Origin: Prorocentrum cordatum | Lineage: Eukaryota; Sar; Dinophyceae; Prorocentrales; Prorocentraceae | Direction: 5' to 3' | Length of the DNA: 64,000 nt | NCBI GenBank assembly: GCA_963575745.1 | Contig: CAUYUJ010016136.1 | Coordinates: 124,001 to 188,000, forward strand | Shown: in pieces, positions 1 to 10,518 of the stretch | How positions within the stretch are numbered: position 1 is the stretch's first letter | Layout: the number at the start of each line of letters is the position of its first letter | Notes under the pieces: generated by a model | What the model was told of the DNA's origin: nothing | Database searches by the model: none | What the model saw: the letters and a program-made list of their open reading frames with translations, nothing else | Program-made: the position numbers and the translations under genes

Positions 1-122
1 GGTTTTCACTGTATGTATGTAGCCGCCGCACCGCCGGCCAGGACCTCTCCCGGTCCGCACCACGACTCGAGCCGAATGCAGCCGTGGCGACGACAAAAAG
101 GGCAACGGCACCGGTAACTATC

Positions 123-224
123 TCCACCTCCTCCTCCTCCTCCTCCTCCTCCTCCTCCGTCTCCGTCTCCTCCTCCTCCTCCTCCTCTTCCTCCTCCTCC
201 TCCTCCTCCTCCTCCTCCTCCTCC
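123..224. repeat. (TCC)n microsatellite
   Basis: About 100 bp of near-pure TCC with a CCG/TCT interruption near 155-190. Long open frames across it on either strand are only homopolymeric Gly, Arg or Glu runs and are not genes. Confidence 0.95.
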
Positions 225-459
225 CGTCGGTACCTCGTCCTCCCCTGGCGCGCTTGACTGGCCCGCGCGGCCATAAGCGGCGTGGCGGCTGCTCGAGCAC
301 CCCCCAGAGCACCGTGGCACCGCCCGCGCCAGCGCACGCGCGCGGAGCCCCGGCCGGCGCGCGCGCGCGAGCCACCCGAGACCCCCGCGGCGGAGGGCTC
401 CCCGAGGATCCGGTGCCCTGAGGTTTCCAGCCGGGATCCCCAGGAGTCCCGGCCCTTTC

Positions 460-630
460 TCGGGCCGGGCGAAAGGGGGGGATAGCAAAGGGGGGGTTTG
501 AGAATCAGCTCACGTAGCTGATGCGCCCATGTATCGAGGAATGGGCCAGGCGGCGGGGCCGAAACCAGCTGCATGCAACAGATTTCGTACCTCCCCCCCT
601 TTCCCAATCCCCCCCTTTCGTCCGGCCCGA
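460..630 (+). mobile_element. MITE-like element, family A copy 1
   Basis: Starts TCGGGCCGGGCGAAAGGGG and ends with its approximate reverse complement (CCCCTTTCGTCCGGCCCGA). The interior carries the short palindrome AGCTCACGTAGCT and a CAGCTGCATGCA stretch found in every copy. Flanking 5-mers are CTTTC (455-459) and CGTTC (631-635), 4 of 5 identical, fitting a decayed 5-bp target duplication. This copy is shorter inside than the copies at 36954, 38741 and 40689. It has no coding capacity, so it would be non-autonomous. Confidence 0.75.
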
Positions 631-678
631 CGTTCCCTGGGGCCTGCGCTCCATCACGAGTCGGGGGTGGGCTCCATG

Positions 679-888
679 CTTCCGAAGAAGAAAACAACAA
701 AAACATAAACAGAACCTTTCGGCGCTCCGCGCGGACTTCTTGGATCCGCGCTGGACCCCCCTCCCCGGCGCGCGGAGCGCGCCAGGGGCGGCGCCGGAGG
801 CGCCGACGGGGGGCCCAGGCGCGGATCCAAGAAATCCGCGCGGAGCGCCCAAATGTTATGTTTACGTGCTACTGTGTCCTCTTCGATG
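679..888. mobile_element. Fold-back element, family B copy 1
   Basis: Long inverted repeat. The left arm contains ACATAAACAG then GGCGCTCCGCGCGGA; the right arm repeats this in reverse, ending in TTATGTTTACG. The core is very GC-rich with the nested palindromes GGCGCGCGGAGCGCGCC and GGCGCCGGAGGCGCC. Four other copies lie at 8881, 35287, 37597 and 39501. The outer arms are AT-rich and match over 25-45 bp with mismatches. No open frame. The mechanism of spread is unknown. Confidence 0.75.
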
Positions 889-920
889 CTTCACCTCCAC
901 GGCACTCCCCCCCCCACTAA

Positions 921-1080
921 AGGGGCCCCAGAACACACAAATAAATACACACAAGTAAACATATTCCCCGTGTTTTCCTACAGTTTCTGGGTTTTTGTCT
1001 TCCCCCCCACTTCCCATATTTCCGCATATTTTCCTGGGGGTCGACGATTAATTGTGTCTGTGTGTTTTTTCCCCTCCTGA
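921..1080 (+). repeat. 160-bp dispersed repeat, family C copy 1
   Basis: Begins AGGGGCCCCAGAACACACAA and ends GTGTTTTTTCCCCTCCTGA, with CTTCCCCCCCACTTCCCATA in the middle and CGACGATTAATTGTGTCTG near the end. Copies in the same orientation are at 8371, 10519, 46991 and 47433, with a decayed one near 17640. Ends are weakly inverted (both carry AGGGG and ACACACA at similar spacing). Confidence 0.8.
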
Positions 1081-1770
1081 CCCACCCCCACCCCGCACCC
1101 CGCCACCACCTTCTCAAGCAACACCAGGCCGAAGACGCGTGCAGAACGATACCGGCTTGCGGGAACTCCAGGGCGCCCTTCCGGGGCCTCGCCCCGCCCC
1201 GCCCCTCCGTGCCAAAGCACGCCTGCAGGGATCTCGAGGAGGAGCCGCCTCTCGTTCTGGGACGCCCCTGCAGAGGGCCTGGCGAAGGCCCCCAGAGGCC
1301 GAAAATGTTGGGTCGGGCATTTCCCCTCACAGGCGGATCTTGGAGGGGAAATGGAAAAATAGTCAAGAAATATTCCAAAATGATCGGGAATAGTCGAGAC
1401 ACCGTCCACTGACTATTTCTTGCTATTTTTGAAGATATTCCTCCTGCAGAGGGACAGGCCCGACTTAACGAAAATGAGCGGACACCTGCCGTCGTCATGT
1501 GTTCCGCGACGCGATTATGTCTGGGCCCCTGCTCCCCAACGCTGCCCGATGTCAAAAACGTTTACCTGTTTCACGGGAAATGTTTCATGCTCGCAATATA
1601 CAAAGAAGTTGTCGGCCAGGCAGAACCGGGGTGGAGAAACACATCCCCAACAAATACGAGGAACCATTTCCGGAACAAACGGAGCCGCACCGCAACCAGC
1701 GCGAACGAGAACCCCAAAACGGATAACAAAATCAGCGGACACCAACACAGATAAACAACACGGATATTTC

Positions 1771-2192
1771 TGGAGTCTCGAAACGGTGCGGTGACAGACC
1801 GTGCAGTGACCCCGAAATCCCCCAAGACCTCCCCGCACGGTCCGTCACCGCACGGTTTTGGGACCTCGGATGCCCCAGTCGCCCGAGACGTCCTCGGAGA
1901 ACGACCCGAGTCCCAAAACCGTGCGGTGACCCCGAATCCCCACCGACTCACCACACGGTGTGGTCCCCACCCCGTTTGGGGGTCTCCGCCTGGTGAGGGC
2001 GCGCAGGCAGCCTCAAGCACTGGGGACGGCGTTCAGCAAGTGGAGGAGCAGAAATCGGCCCCGGGACCTCTCCCAGGGCTCATCGGGTGCAGTTTTTGCA
2101 GCCCAGATCACTTTTTTGCAGCTTGAATCCCCACCGACTCACCACATGGTGAGGTCACCGCTCCGTTTGGGGGACCCCGAATATTGGAGAGA
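1771..2192 (+). repeat. Dispersed repeat, family D copy 1
   Basis: Starts TGGAGTCTCGAAACGGTGCG and contains repeated, mutually inverted GTGCGGTGAC / CCGCACGGT motifs, then CCCCACCGACTCACCACA twice. Matched closely at 9211-9716 and, truncated, at 20051-20283. The many short inverted CCGTGCGGTGA words suggest it folds. No credible protein. Confidence 0.8.
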
Positions 2193-3345
2193 GCGTGATC
2201 CACCGCCGCTTTACTGTGGAAAATTGCCAGCCTTTTCCTCCGGAACCCGGGGGTCTCCCCCCCCCCCCCCTCCCCCCCCCCCTCTGGGAACCCCTCCCCC
2301 CCCCCCCCCCCTCTCCCCCGGCAAAACCCCCCCTCCCCTAACCCCTCCCCCCCCCCCCCCCCCTCCCGCTCGAAAACCGGGGGGGTCACTACCGGTTCGA
2401 ACCCCTCCCCCCCACCCCCCCCCTCCGGATCCGGAAAACCGAGGGGGGTCACTACGGGCGGAACCCCCAACCCCCCCCCCCCCCCCCCCCCCCCCCCCTA
2501 CTCACCGCCAGCAAACGACTCCCGGTCCCCACCACCGTCCGCATCACATCCCCCACTGGTGTTCCCAGCACCACTGTCCTCACCACCGCTGTCCCCACTG
2601 GTTCCACCACCGCCCCTACTGTCCCCACCAGTGGCCCCACCACTGTCGCACTGTCCCCGCTGTCCCCAGAACTGTTCCCACCACGGTTCCACTCTCCCCA
2701 CTGTCTCCACGGCCCCAACCACTGCCCGACTATCCCCACTGTCCCCACTGTCCCACTGACTCCTCCGCTGTCCCACTGAGCTGTCCCACTGTTTCCACCA
2801 CTGTCCCCACTGTCCCCACCACTGTCCCCACTGTACCTCTGTCCCATTGTCCCACCGCCGTCCTCGCCACCGCCTTTACCAGTGTCCCCACCACCATTGT
2901 ACCCTCCACTGTCCCAGTGTTTCCACCTCATTCCCACTGTCCCCACACCACTGTCCCCACCACCACCGTTCCCACCACTGTCCACTGTCCCCCCTGTTCC
3001 CACCATTGTCCCCACCACTGTCCCCACCACTACCGTCCCCACCACTGTCCCACTGTCCCCCCACTGTCCCCACCACTGTCCCGCTGTCCCCTCACCACTG
3101 TCCCCACCAACACCGTCCCCACCACTGTCCGCACCCCCACTCGGTTTTCGAGGGGGGGGGGGGGGTTCGAACCGGTAGTGACCCCCCCCCCTTTTCATGA
3201 TGAGCTGGGGGGGGGGGGAGGGGTTCGAACCGGTAGTGACCCCCCCCGGTTTTCCGGAGGGGGGGGGGGGAGGGGTTCGAACCGGTAGTGACCCCCCCCG
3301 GTTTTCCGCCAGCAGCGGTAGAACACGCTCTTTCGAATATTGAGA
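2193..3345. repeat. Minisatellite between large inverted arms
   Basis: The outer arms match as inverted repeats: AATATTGGAGAGAGCGTG on the left, and near 3310-3340 the reverse complement of AATATTCGAAAGAGCGTG. Inside each are poly-C or poly-G runs with the palindromic block GGTTCGAACCGGTAGTGAC (one inverted copy near 2390, three direct copies near 3165, 3224 and 3277). The centre (about 2520-3150) is an irregular minisatellite built on CCCCACCACTGT and CCCCACTGT. The long open frames here are translations of the repeat. Confidence 0.8.
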
Positions 3346-3370
3346 ACGGGAGAACAACGCTCCCGGCGTT

Positions 3371-3642
3371 TCTTAGGAGGAGGAGGAGGGGGAGGAGGAG
3401 GAGGAGGAGGAGGAAGAGGAGGAGGAGGAGGAGGAGGAGGAGGAGGAGGAGGAGGAGGAGGAAGAGGACGAGGAGGGGAAGGGGGAGCGGAGGAGGGGGA
3501 GGAGGGGGAGGAGGAGGAGGAGGAGGAGGAGGAGGAGGAGGAGGAGGAGGAGGAGCAGGAGGAGGAGGAGGAGGAGGAGGGAGGAGGAGGAGGAGGAGGA
3601 GGAGGAGGGGGAGGAGGAGGAGGAGGAGGAGGAGGAGGAAGG
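3371..3642. repeat. (GGA)n array
   Basis: 270 bp of GGA with sparse interruptions. It starts directly after CTCCCGGCGTTTCTTA, the same word that precedes the separate GGA array at 9717, so both arrays sit on the same ancestral repeat end. Confidence 0.95.
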
Positions 3643-4789
3643 GCGCGGCCGCTCCGCCCGCCCCGCCGCGTGGGGCGGGGCCTCCTTCAGAGCTCGCCTC
3701 GGGGAGTGCGCGGCGGGGGTGTTCAGCCGGAACACCTGCGCGGGTCGGACGAGAGCGCGGGGGGCGGAGGAGGAGTGGAGGGAGCAGGACAGGAGGAGAA
3801 GCGGGATGAGATGGGGGGGAAATGGGGCAGGAAAGGCGAGGGGAACAGGGGGTAGATGAGGAGGGAGAGGAGGGGAGGGAGAGGATGGGGGGGGAATGAC
3901 GGGGGGGAGACAGGGTGCGGGAGGAAACGGAAGAGGGAACAAAGAGGGGAGAGGCTGGGGGAGTGGAGGAGGGAGACGATGTTGTGTACGGTGGAGGAGG
4001 GGTGGCCAGTTAAGAAGAGGATGAGCAAGAGGAAATGCATAAGGAAAGGAACGGACGACGGGGAACAGCAGCATAAATGCGAAAAGCAGGGCGACCAGGG
4101 GAAGGCGAAGAAGGGAACAGGCGCGGGGCGACTCCAATCCAGGCCTGTGGCCCGTACAAGGGTGACAGTGCCATGCTAGACGACGAAATCAAAACGGATC
4201 GAACATGAAACCAAGCTTGAAGCCGCTCCGGTTGAAACGCCACCTGAAGCATCACAATTTGGAACCCGTGGCAGCGAACGCCCCTTCTTCGAGAGAGAAA
4301 GAGTGCCCCGCTCGGGCTGAATCGGTGGAGCCAGGAAAGTGATGGCCGTATCGAGTAATTGTGGACAAAGGAAAATCTGCGAAGGAGGAGGGAGAAGGGG
4401 TGGAGGGAAGGAACGACGGGAATGAGAAAAAAACGTAATGTCTTCAGGTCGCCGGGTCCCCGGTTCCCTGTTCCTCTTTGCCCTTGCGATTGTCCTTGCC
4501 CTCGCCTTTGTTTCTCAAGTAACCGTCCCTGTTGCTCTTGCATTTGCCCTTTTTCCCCCTTGCCCGTCTTGCCCTTGCCATCATTGTGAAGGCCTCCCCT
4601 GCCCGCAAGCTGCTTTCGGATGCCTTCGAATCTAGCATGACCGCGCGCTGACATGAGAAACCGATTCCAAAACGCAGAGCGCGTATTGCTTCAGAGACCC
4701 TTGCGCCACGCAGAAACCCGATCCTGAGTCGCATGGCGGCGCAGCCGAAAATCCACTGGAAAAGCAAATGCCAATCGGTCCATTGTTGG
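3643..4789. other. Region with no supported gene; polypurine tract and one protein-like segment
   Basis: 3650-3720 is a CG-rich island. 3750-4130 is G/A-rich, and open frames on it are Lys/Arg/Glu/Gly-rich by composition. At 4180-4320 (+) a 46-codon open segment follows a TAG whose AG could serve as a splice acceptor. Its peptide is compositionally varied (it includes KLEAAPVETPPEASQFG) and ends at TGA, so it may be a terminal exon or a relic. 4440-4640 has repeated CTTGCCCTTG-type words open on both strands. Confidence 0.35.
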
Positions 4790-4984
4790 AGGCCTGGAAA
4801 TGGGCACCAACACCAACACAGGGGGCTGCCTCCACAGGGGGGAGATGATCCTAGATTCGGTGTTGGTGGTAATATTTCGGCCACCTTGGAAGCCAGAGCA
4901 TCACCACCATCACCGAGGTCGGGATCTTCTTCCCTCGGTGGAGGCACACCGCCGAAATTGGTGTTGGTGTCAACCTCTAGGCCT
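4790..4984. mobile_element. Inverted-repeat element, family F copy 1
   Basis: Begins AGGCCTGGAAATGGGCACC and ends GTTGGTGTCAACCTCTAGGC plus CT, so the ends are imperfect inverted repeats sharing AGGCCT and ACACCAACACCAA. The inside has GGCTGCCTCCACAGGGGGGA and CCCTCGGTGGAGGCACACCG. A second copy is at 40982-41168. Non-coding. Confidence 0.7.
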
Positions 4985-6050
4985 GCGACATCGCCGTCGC
5001 CGCTTTCGGCCCTGCGGGGCGGGGCGGTGCAGATCGTCCCTCCGTGCGCCCCCCCACCCAGATGTCAGGACTATTCCCTAGCGTGGTCATATGCAAGCTC
5101 GGGGGCGCGGGGGGGGAGGGGGGGGGCGCGGCGCGGGGTATGGGGGCAGCGGGCCAGGGCAAGGAGGCACGGGCGCGCGGAGCAGCGGATGCACCGCCAG
5201 CTGGGGACGTGTTTTTTCTGCATGATTGAAAGCTCAGATAACTTCTTGGCACAATAGCTGTGCAAAAGCACAATGAAAATGCCACGGAATCCCTCTTGGA
5301 GGTTGCGAACATGTCAAGCGGTCAGAAGGAACAGTTGTATGCCTGAAGTGATCCGGACAGCGCTCGGGTCTACACAGGAGAAAGGGGACGGAGGGAATAC
5401 TAGACTGATGATCAGGACGAGAAGATGGTGGGGGCTCGGCCACAAGAAACCTCCGCAAGAAACCCAACCCTGAAATCCGCGATTTGTTCGGTGAAAATCC
5501 ACATGTGCCGATCGAAAATCGTCAATTTCTGATTGGGAGCCCATCGAAATCCAAGAAACCCAAGGCACCCTGTCAAAATCCAACTGGTTTCTTGGCACGC
5601 GCCCCCACTGTAGAGAAAGGCGAATCATGGTGTGTGCACATGGAGCAGAGGGCGCGGAAGGACCAGGAGGGTTGGCATCGGGGGTGGGGCGGGGTGGGGG
5701 CGCGTCGGGGGCCGTCGGAAAAGGCCTCTCGGCCGCCCCCCGAGATGGGCCCCCGAGGGTCCCGCTCGTTCGCTCGGGGCCTGGCCCAGGAGACGCTGCA
5801 CACGCGCGAATCTATGTATTTTCTCTCTCTCTCTCTCTCTGTCGGTGTCTCACTCGTCCACATCCGTCCGCTCATATGGGGTCAGACTTCTGGAGGTCGG
5901 AGTCAGCGGAGGGCAAGCGAAACAGAACATACTTCTGCGAAAAAACACGGGCCCGGCGAAGCACTCCCAACACAACTGAATGCGAGGCCCAGGCAAGAAG
6001 AAATTCCTGTTGAGACGGATACGACCCCCCGCTTGGAAAGGGAAACTCCA
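4985..6050. other. Region with no supported gene
   Basis: 5040-5210 is G-rich. Near 5250-5340 (+) is a 30-codon open segment with varied composition (includes HNENATESLLEVANMSSGQ) ending in TGA, possibly a coding relic. 5818-5840 is a short (CT)n tract. The rest has no recognisable motif. Confidence 0.3.
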
Positions 6051-6513
6051 CAGCGTTGAGCTCACCTTTTCGTGACCCCACGGACTGACCTCCTTTAGAA
6101 AGCCAGGGCGATCCTCTACAGAGCGCACCGCCCAAACAAGACATTCCTGTTGAGACGGATACGGCCCCCAGCTTGGAGATGGAAAATCCATAGCTTGGGC
6201 GCCCGAGTTATCCGGGGTAACTCGGGTCCGGGGTAAGTCGGGTTTGGATTCCCGAAAAAGGAACCCGAGTTAGCCCTGACCCGAGTTACCCCTGATGATT
6301 CGGGGCTCTGGGCGCCCGAGTTATCCGGGGTAACTCGGGTCCGGGGTAACTCGGGTTCGGATTCCCGAACAACGAACCCGAGTTATCCCTGACCCGAGTT
6401 ACCCCTGATGATTCGGGGCTCTGAATAGCCTTGAGCTCACCTCTTCGTGACCCCACAAGCTGACTCCCCTTAGAAAGCGAGAGGGAGATCCTCCACGGAG
6501 CGCACCGCCCCAG
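6051..6513. repeat. Local tandem cluster with a 113-bp duplicated unit
   Basis: 6197-6309 and 6310-6422 are two nearly identical 113-bp copies beginning GGGCGCCCGAGTTATCCGGG. Each is full of alternating CCCGAGTTA / TAACTCGGG words and so is self-complementary. On either side are paired copies of another unit carrying CGTGACCCCAC and GGAGCGCACCGCCC (about 6070-6131 and 6440-6512); TTCCTGTTGAGACGGATACG is also repeated at about 6005 and 6146. Confidence 0.85.
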
Positions 6514-6694
6514 GGGGTCGCGCCCCCACGCTCGTCACCCCCCCCCCTCTCCCCGATCTCGCCCAAGCCGCCTCGCGCACCACGGCGTCCGTCACCGGCA
6601 TCTTGGACAGCCCCCAGGGGCCGACCATGTCCGCCGCTCTGAGCCCCTGGCCCAGGACGCTCGGGCTCTCAAGAGAGTGATGCGGAAGAGAAGG

Positions 6695-6862
6695 TGACTA
6701 CCTACCAGACCACCCCAACCCAACCCGAAGATCCGAATCTCGGGTTGGGGGGGGGTAAGGGTTCCACATGTGTTTTGTTCGATGTTTCCCGACCCCCCCC
6801 CCACTGAAAATCGAGGGTAAGTCTGAGCCTTCGGGTTGGGTTGGGGCGGTTTGGTGGGTGGT
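6695..6862 (+). mobile_element. TIR element, family G copy 1, with 7-bp flanking repeat
   Basis: Inverted ends share CCACCCCAACCCAACCCGAAG. Flanks are GAGAAGG (6688-6694) and GAGAACG (6863-6869), 6 of 7 identical. The second copy at 29096 has perfect 7-bp flanks, so the boundaries are well supported. Length 168 bp, no coding capacity. Confidence 0.85.
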
Positions 6863-6869
6863 GAGAACG

Positions 6870-7482
6870 ACGAGTGCTTTGTCACGGTCTCGGCGGACGC
6901 GCCATTCGCTCGGGGCCAACGGGCAAAGAGCGGTCTGCAATTGGTCCGTTGCTCTCGACATCACAGACACATGCTAGAACAACAGGAGCGAGCGAAAGCC
7001 ACGGAGGAAGGGAGATGTCCAACCTGTCTCTTACTGTAAATTGACATCCCCTGCGACACGGGAAAAGCATTCAATCTTCAAAGCAGAACCACCAGTGTGG
7101 ATATAGCTTACGTAACCAACCGTCACCGAAAGGACATGACGTGAGCAGAAGACGGACCCGAACAACTGTACAAACAAGGCGTTGAGGGATGGACGGTGCA
7201 TGTTGCACGACCTGGAGCTCTAAGACATTGGCGCTCGAATGCGCCAATGACATGGTCCGACGCAACACCGATCACACATTTCGTTAACGAGCGTATGGTG
7301 GTACACTCGGGAAGAAGTCGAAGTCACTCTTTACTGCGCATGTCAACGACAACAACGGCATACCGCACTGTAGGCACTTTGGGGCATGTGCGAGTGATCC
7401 TTTGTAGTCTGTTAACTTACCATCGGCACCGAACACATCAAACATCTACCCTCCAACGCAAAACGGAAACATAACGGTAAAG
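6870..7482. other. Unique sequence, no gene supported
   Basis: Less GC-extreme than its surroundings and free of the repeat families listed here. Around 7035-7140 (+) is a 34-codon segment with varied composition (includes SVDIAYVTNRHRKDMT) ending in TGA, but I cannot link it to a gene. Confidence 0.3.
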
Positions 7483-7738
7483 ACACGACGACAAACAGGC
7501 GGCACAACAATTTGCTGCTATGCTCCAGAACTCGCCTGCACATAGACCCTCAGAGCTCCAGGGGCGAGCTGCCAATGTCGGAATGAAGCGAGAGCCGCCG
7601 GCGAATCTACTAGAATCAAACAAGCAAGAACATATTACAAGCTTCCTCCAAGAAGTTTCCCCACCCCTCCGCCGAACACACGCTCGCCTTCGTCCCACTA
7701 CTCCCTCGCACCCCCCCCCCTGTCCGAAGGACGTCTAG
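7483..7738 (+). other. Candidate coding exon
   Basis: The frame is open from a TAA at 7478-7480 to 7738. The first half has varied, helix-like composition (includes KQAAQQFAAMLQNSPAH and ANLLESNKQEHITSFLQE); the second half becomes Pro/Arg-rich and is probably not coding. An AG at 7481-7482 could be an acceptor and GTTTCC after the LQE codons a donor. No family recognised. It could equally be a relic. Confidence 0.3.
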
Positions 7739-7959
7739 GTCGCGGTCGAGCCTCGCCGAGCCAGGCGGCGGACCCTTCTGTGCAACTGCGTCTCCGCACG
7801 CCGCCGTCCAAGCACGCGCGCCCAGGGCTGCGTGCATCCGCACACCGCGCAGACGAAACCACACGCGCCGCATGCTCTCCATAACCGCGAAAGCCCTTCC
7901 CCACCCCGGTGCACGCACCGCACGCCTCCAAGACGCGCTTTCCGCATCCAGGGCTCCCC

Positions 7960-8200
7960 ACTTCGCGCCTCGCGCTCCGCGAGAGCGCGAGTAACCTTCG
8001 CGCCCTCGCGCCGCCCCCCCAGAGGGGAAGAGGAGGACGAGGAGGGGGCGGAGGAACGAGGCCCGCGAAGCGCGAAGCGCGAATCACTTCGCGCTCTCGC
8101 GCCGCCCCCCCCAGAGGGGGAAGAGGAGGACGAGGAGGAGGGGGAGGAGGAGCGAGGCCCGCGAAGCGCGAGGCGCGAATAACTCCGCGCCCTCGTGGGA
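7960..8200. repeat. Repeat family T copy 1 (tandem pair)
   Basis: Two imperfect tandem copies of about 95-120 bp built from CTCTCGCGCCGCCCCCC, a purine-rich (GAG) stretch, and GCGAAGCGCGAAKMACTTCGC-type palindromes. The same palindromic words recur at 46730-46885, directly downstream of the decayed reverse transcriptase. Confidence 0.75.
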
Positions 8201-8370
8201 GCCCCCTGCGCATGCTCCCCAGGTGCACGCCGCCACGCGCTTCGCCAGACGCGACCCGCCTCCCCTCCGTGTGGCGGGGAACGCCCGCCCCCCCCCGGTG
8301 GCCGAGCGCGCCCCCCGGGAGACGCCTGGCGGGGCAGGGGGAAACCGTGGGTGGGAGAGGGCAAGGCTCA

Positions 8371-8519
8371 AGGGCCCTGGGACACACAAATAAATACACA
8401 CAAATGAAAATATTATCCATATTTTCTGGTTTTCTGTCTTCCCCCCCACTGCCCATATTTTCCCATATTTTCTTGGGAATCGACGATTAATTGTGTCTGT
8501 GTGTTTTTTCTCCTCCTGA
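8371..8519 (+). repeat. 160-bp dispersed repeat, family C copy 2
   Basis: AGGGCCCTGGGACACACAAA at the start and CGACGATTAATTGTGTCTG towards the end, collinear with the copy at 921-1080. Confidence 0.8.
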
Positions 8520-8784
8520 AGGCCTCCCCCGACGGTGGGGGGGCGACAAACAGACCCCTTCCCGCCTGCCGCCCGCCTGCTTGGCCCTGGAGTCCCTGTT
8601 TCCCCGCCTGCGCGTTCGCCGACAGCTGTTGGCTTCCCGCTCCAATTCTCCCCCTCTGTCGCCGCGCAGCACGGACTGCCAGGAGCTGGCGCCACCGCCG
8701 CAGTAGGTCGGATGACGCGCAGACCCATCTACTCGCTGCTGGTGGGGTACCCGCGCAGTCGGACCGCTGTCATACGGAACCCTA

Positions 8785-9107
8785 GACAAGAGGAACAAGG
8801 CCCCTTCTTTCCAGAAGTGAAGCTTCGACTTCCCATAGAAGATCTAAGGAACACTTCATAGAGTGAGACAAAACCGTATAAACATAAACTTTTGGCGCTC
8901 CGCGCTGATTTCATGGATCCGCGCTGGACCCCCCCCCCTCCCTGGCGCGCGGAACGCGCCAGGGGCGGCGCCGGAGGCGCCGCCGGGGGGGACCAGGCGC
9001 GGATCCACGAAATCCGCGCGGAGCGCCAAAAGTTTATGTTGATGTGGTTTCTCTTCTTCTGTACGACTATCAAGGAACACTGAGCCCTTCCCCAACGAAC
9101 AGGGAAC
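8785..9107 (+). mobile_element. Decayed Tc1/mariner-like MITE split by a fold-back element
   Basis: 8785-8875 and 9050-9107 resemble the interior of the intact copies at 18008 and 18693 (shared CTTCGACTTCCCAT and GGAACACTGAGCCCTTCCCC-like words). The homology is interrupted by the family B fold-back at 8881-9040. The terminal CAGTCGGGGCG repeats seen in intact copies are not visible here. Confidence 0.55.
8881..9040. mobile_element. Fold-back element, family B copy 2
   Basis: The best-matched arms of the family: AACATAAACTTTTGGCGCTC at the left is mirrored by GAGCGCCAAAAGTTTATGTT at the right. Same GC-rich palindromic core as copy 1. It sits inside an older element. Confidence 0.85.
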
Positions 9108-9210
9108 TGCTTGGATCGGCGGCGCCCGCGGACGCGGGTGCGAGGGTCGGAGCGCGCGGGGCGCGCCAGGCGCCAGACGCGCGGCGCGCGTGTGAGAGCA
9201 GACAGCGGCC

Positions 9211-9716
9211 GCGGAGGTTTTGGAGTCCCGAAGCAGTGCGGTGACGGACCGTGCGGTGACCTCGAAATCCCCAAAAACCTCACCGCACGGTCTGTCAACG
9301 CACGGTTTTGGGACCTCAGATGCCCCAATCGCCCGAGACGTCCTCGGAGAACGACCCGAGTCCCAAAACCGTGCGGTGACCCCGAATCCCCATCGACTCA
9401 CCACACGGTGTTGTCCCCACTCCGTTTGGGGGTCCCCGGCTGGTGAGGGCGCGCAGGCAGCCTCAAGCACTGGGGACGGCGTTCAGCAAGTGGAGGAGCA
9501 GAAACCGGTCCCCGGGACCTCTCCCGGGGCTCATCGGGTGCAGTTTTCGCAGCCCAGATCACTTTCTGACAGTCCCAGGGACCAACAACGCCCCTCAGGG
9601 GCAAAAAAAGGCAACAAACAACGAATCCCCACCGACTCACCACACGGTAAGGCCACCACCCTGTTTGGGGGCCCCCGAGTATTGAAAACGGGAAAACAAC
9701 GCTCCCGGCGTTTCTT
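9211..9716 (+). repeat. Dispersed repeat, family D copy 2
   Basis: Longest copy. It matches 1771-2192 through GGCGTTCAGCAAGTGGAGGA and CACCGACTCACCACACGGT, then continues to ATTGAAAACGGGAAAACAAC and CTCCCGGCGTTTCTTA, where the GGA array begins. Confidence 0.85.
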
Positions 9717-9906
9717 AAGGGGAGGAGGAGGAGGAGGAGGAGGAGGAGGAGGAGGAGGAGGAGGAGGAGGAGGAGGAGGAGGAGGAGGAGGAGGAGGAGG
9801 AGGAGGAGGAGGAGGAGGAGGAGAGGGAGGAGGGGGAGGAGGAGGAGGAGGAGGAGCAGGAGGAGCAGGAGGAGCAGGAGGAGGAGGAGGAGGAGGAGGA
9901 CGAGGA
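9717..9906. repeat. (GGA)n array
   Basis: 190 bp of nearly pure GGA, with GGAGCA interruptions at the 3' end, abutting a family D repeat end. Confidence 0.95.
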
Positions 9907-10095
9907 AGGGACCGACAACGCCTCTCAGGGGCAAAACAAAACAAAAAAAACCTCAACGAACCCAGAACTTCTGACCTGATCGTCCTTATTGCCGGCCGGC
10001 GCCTCCAGACCCACGGTGCGTTCAGCAAGTAGAGGAGCAGAAATCGAGGACACACGCCCGCATCGAAAACGTCCCATCTGGGAGAGGGCAAGTTT

Positions 10096-10302
10096 GGACG
10101 CCCGAAATGGGTACGGAAAGAATGGGTACAATGCCTAACAACAAATGTTGCCCCAAACCAACAGCGGCCGCTGTTGGGCAGGCGGCCTTCTGTCTCGAAT
10201 GGACACAGACCGCGGCGGCGTGGACAGCGAATCCTTTTCAACATGAACAAGAACTGCTGTTGGGCATTGTACCCATTATTTCCGTGGCCATTTCGGGCGT
10301 CC
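10096..10302. mobile_element. TIR element, family H
   Basis: About 40-bp terminal inverted repeats: GGACGCCCGAAATGGGTACG at the left, and at the right the reverse complement of GGACGCCCGAAATGGCCACG, both continuing into AATGGGTACAATGCC. The centre has CAGCGGCCGCTG. Single copy in the window; flanking duplication unclear. Confidence 0.75.
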
Positions 10303-10518
10303 AGAGCAAGGCCCTCCCACCCCGACGCAGGCCCCGCCAGATGCTCCGACCGCAGGTCCGCGAGCACGTCCGGCGCCCCCGCGAGGCTCTCCAGCGCCAG
10401 CGCCATGGAGTCGGCGGCCGTCACGGTGCAGCCTGGCAGCACGGGCGGGCCGCGCGCAATGCGTCGCCCCGGGGGCCCCGCGCGCGCCTCCTCCCCGCCC
10501 CTGGGGCAGCTCCTTTGA

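Noticed and set aside
1960-3288. Long Pro/His-rich frame as a gene
   Set aside because: It is a translation of poly-C runs and the CCCCACCACTGT minisatellite.
2380-3300. GGTTCGAACC blocks as tRNA or pol III genes
   Set aside because: Only the B-box-like core is present. No A box at the right spacing and no acceptor or anticodon stem.
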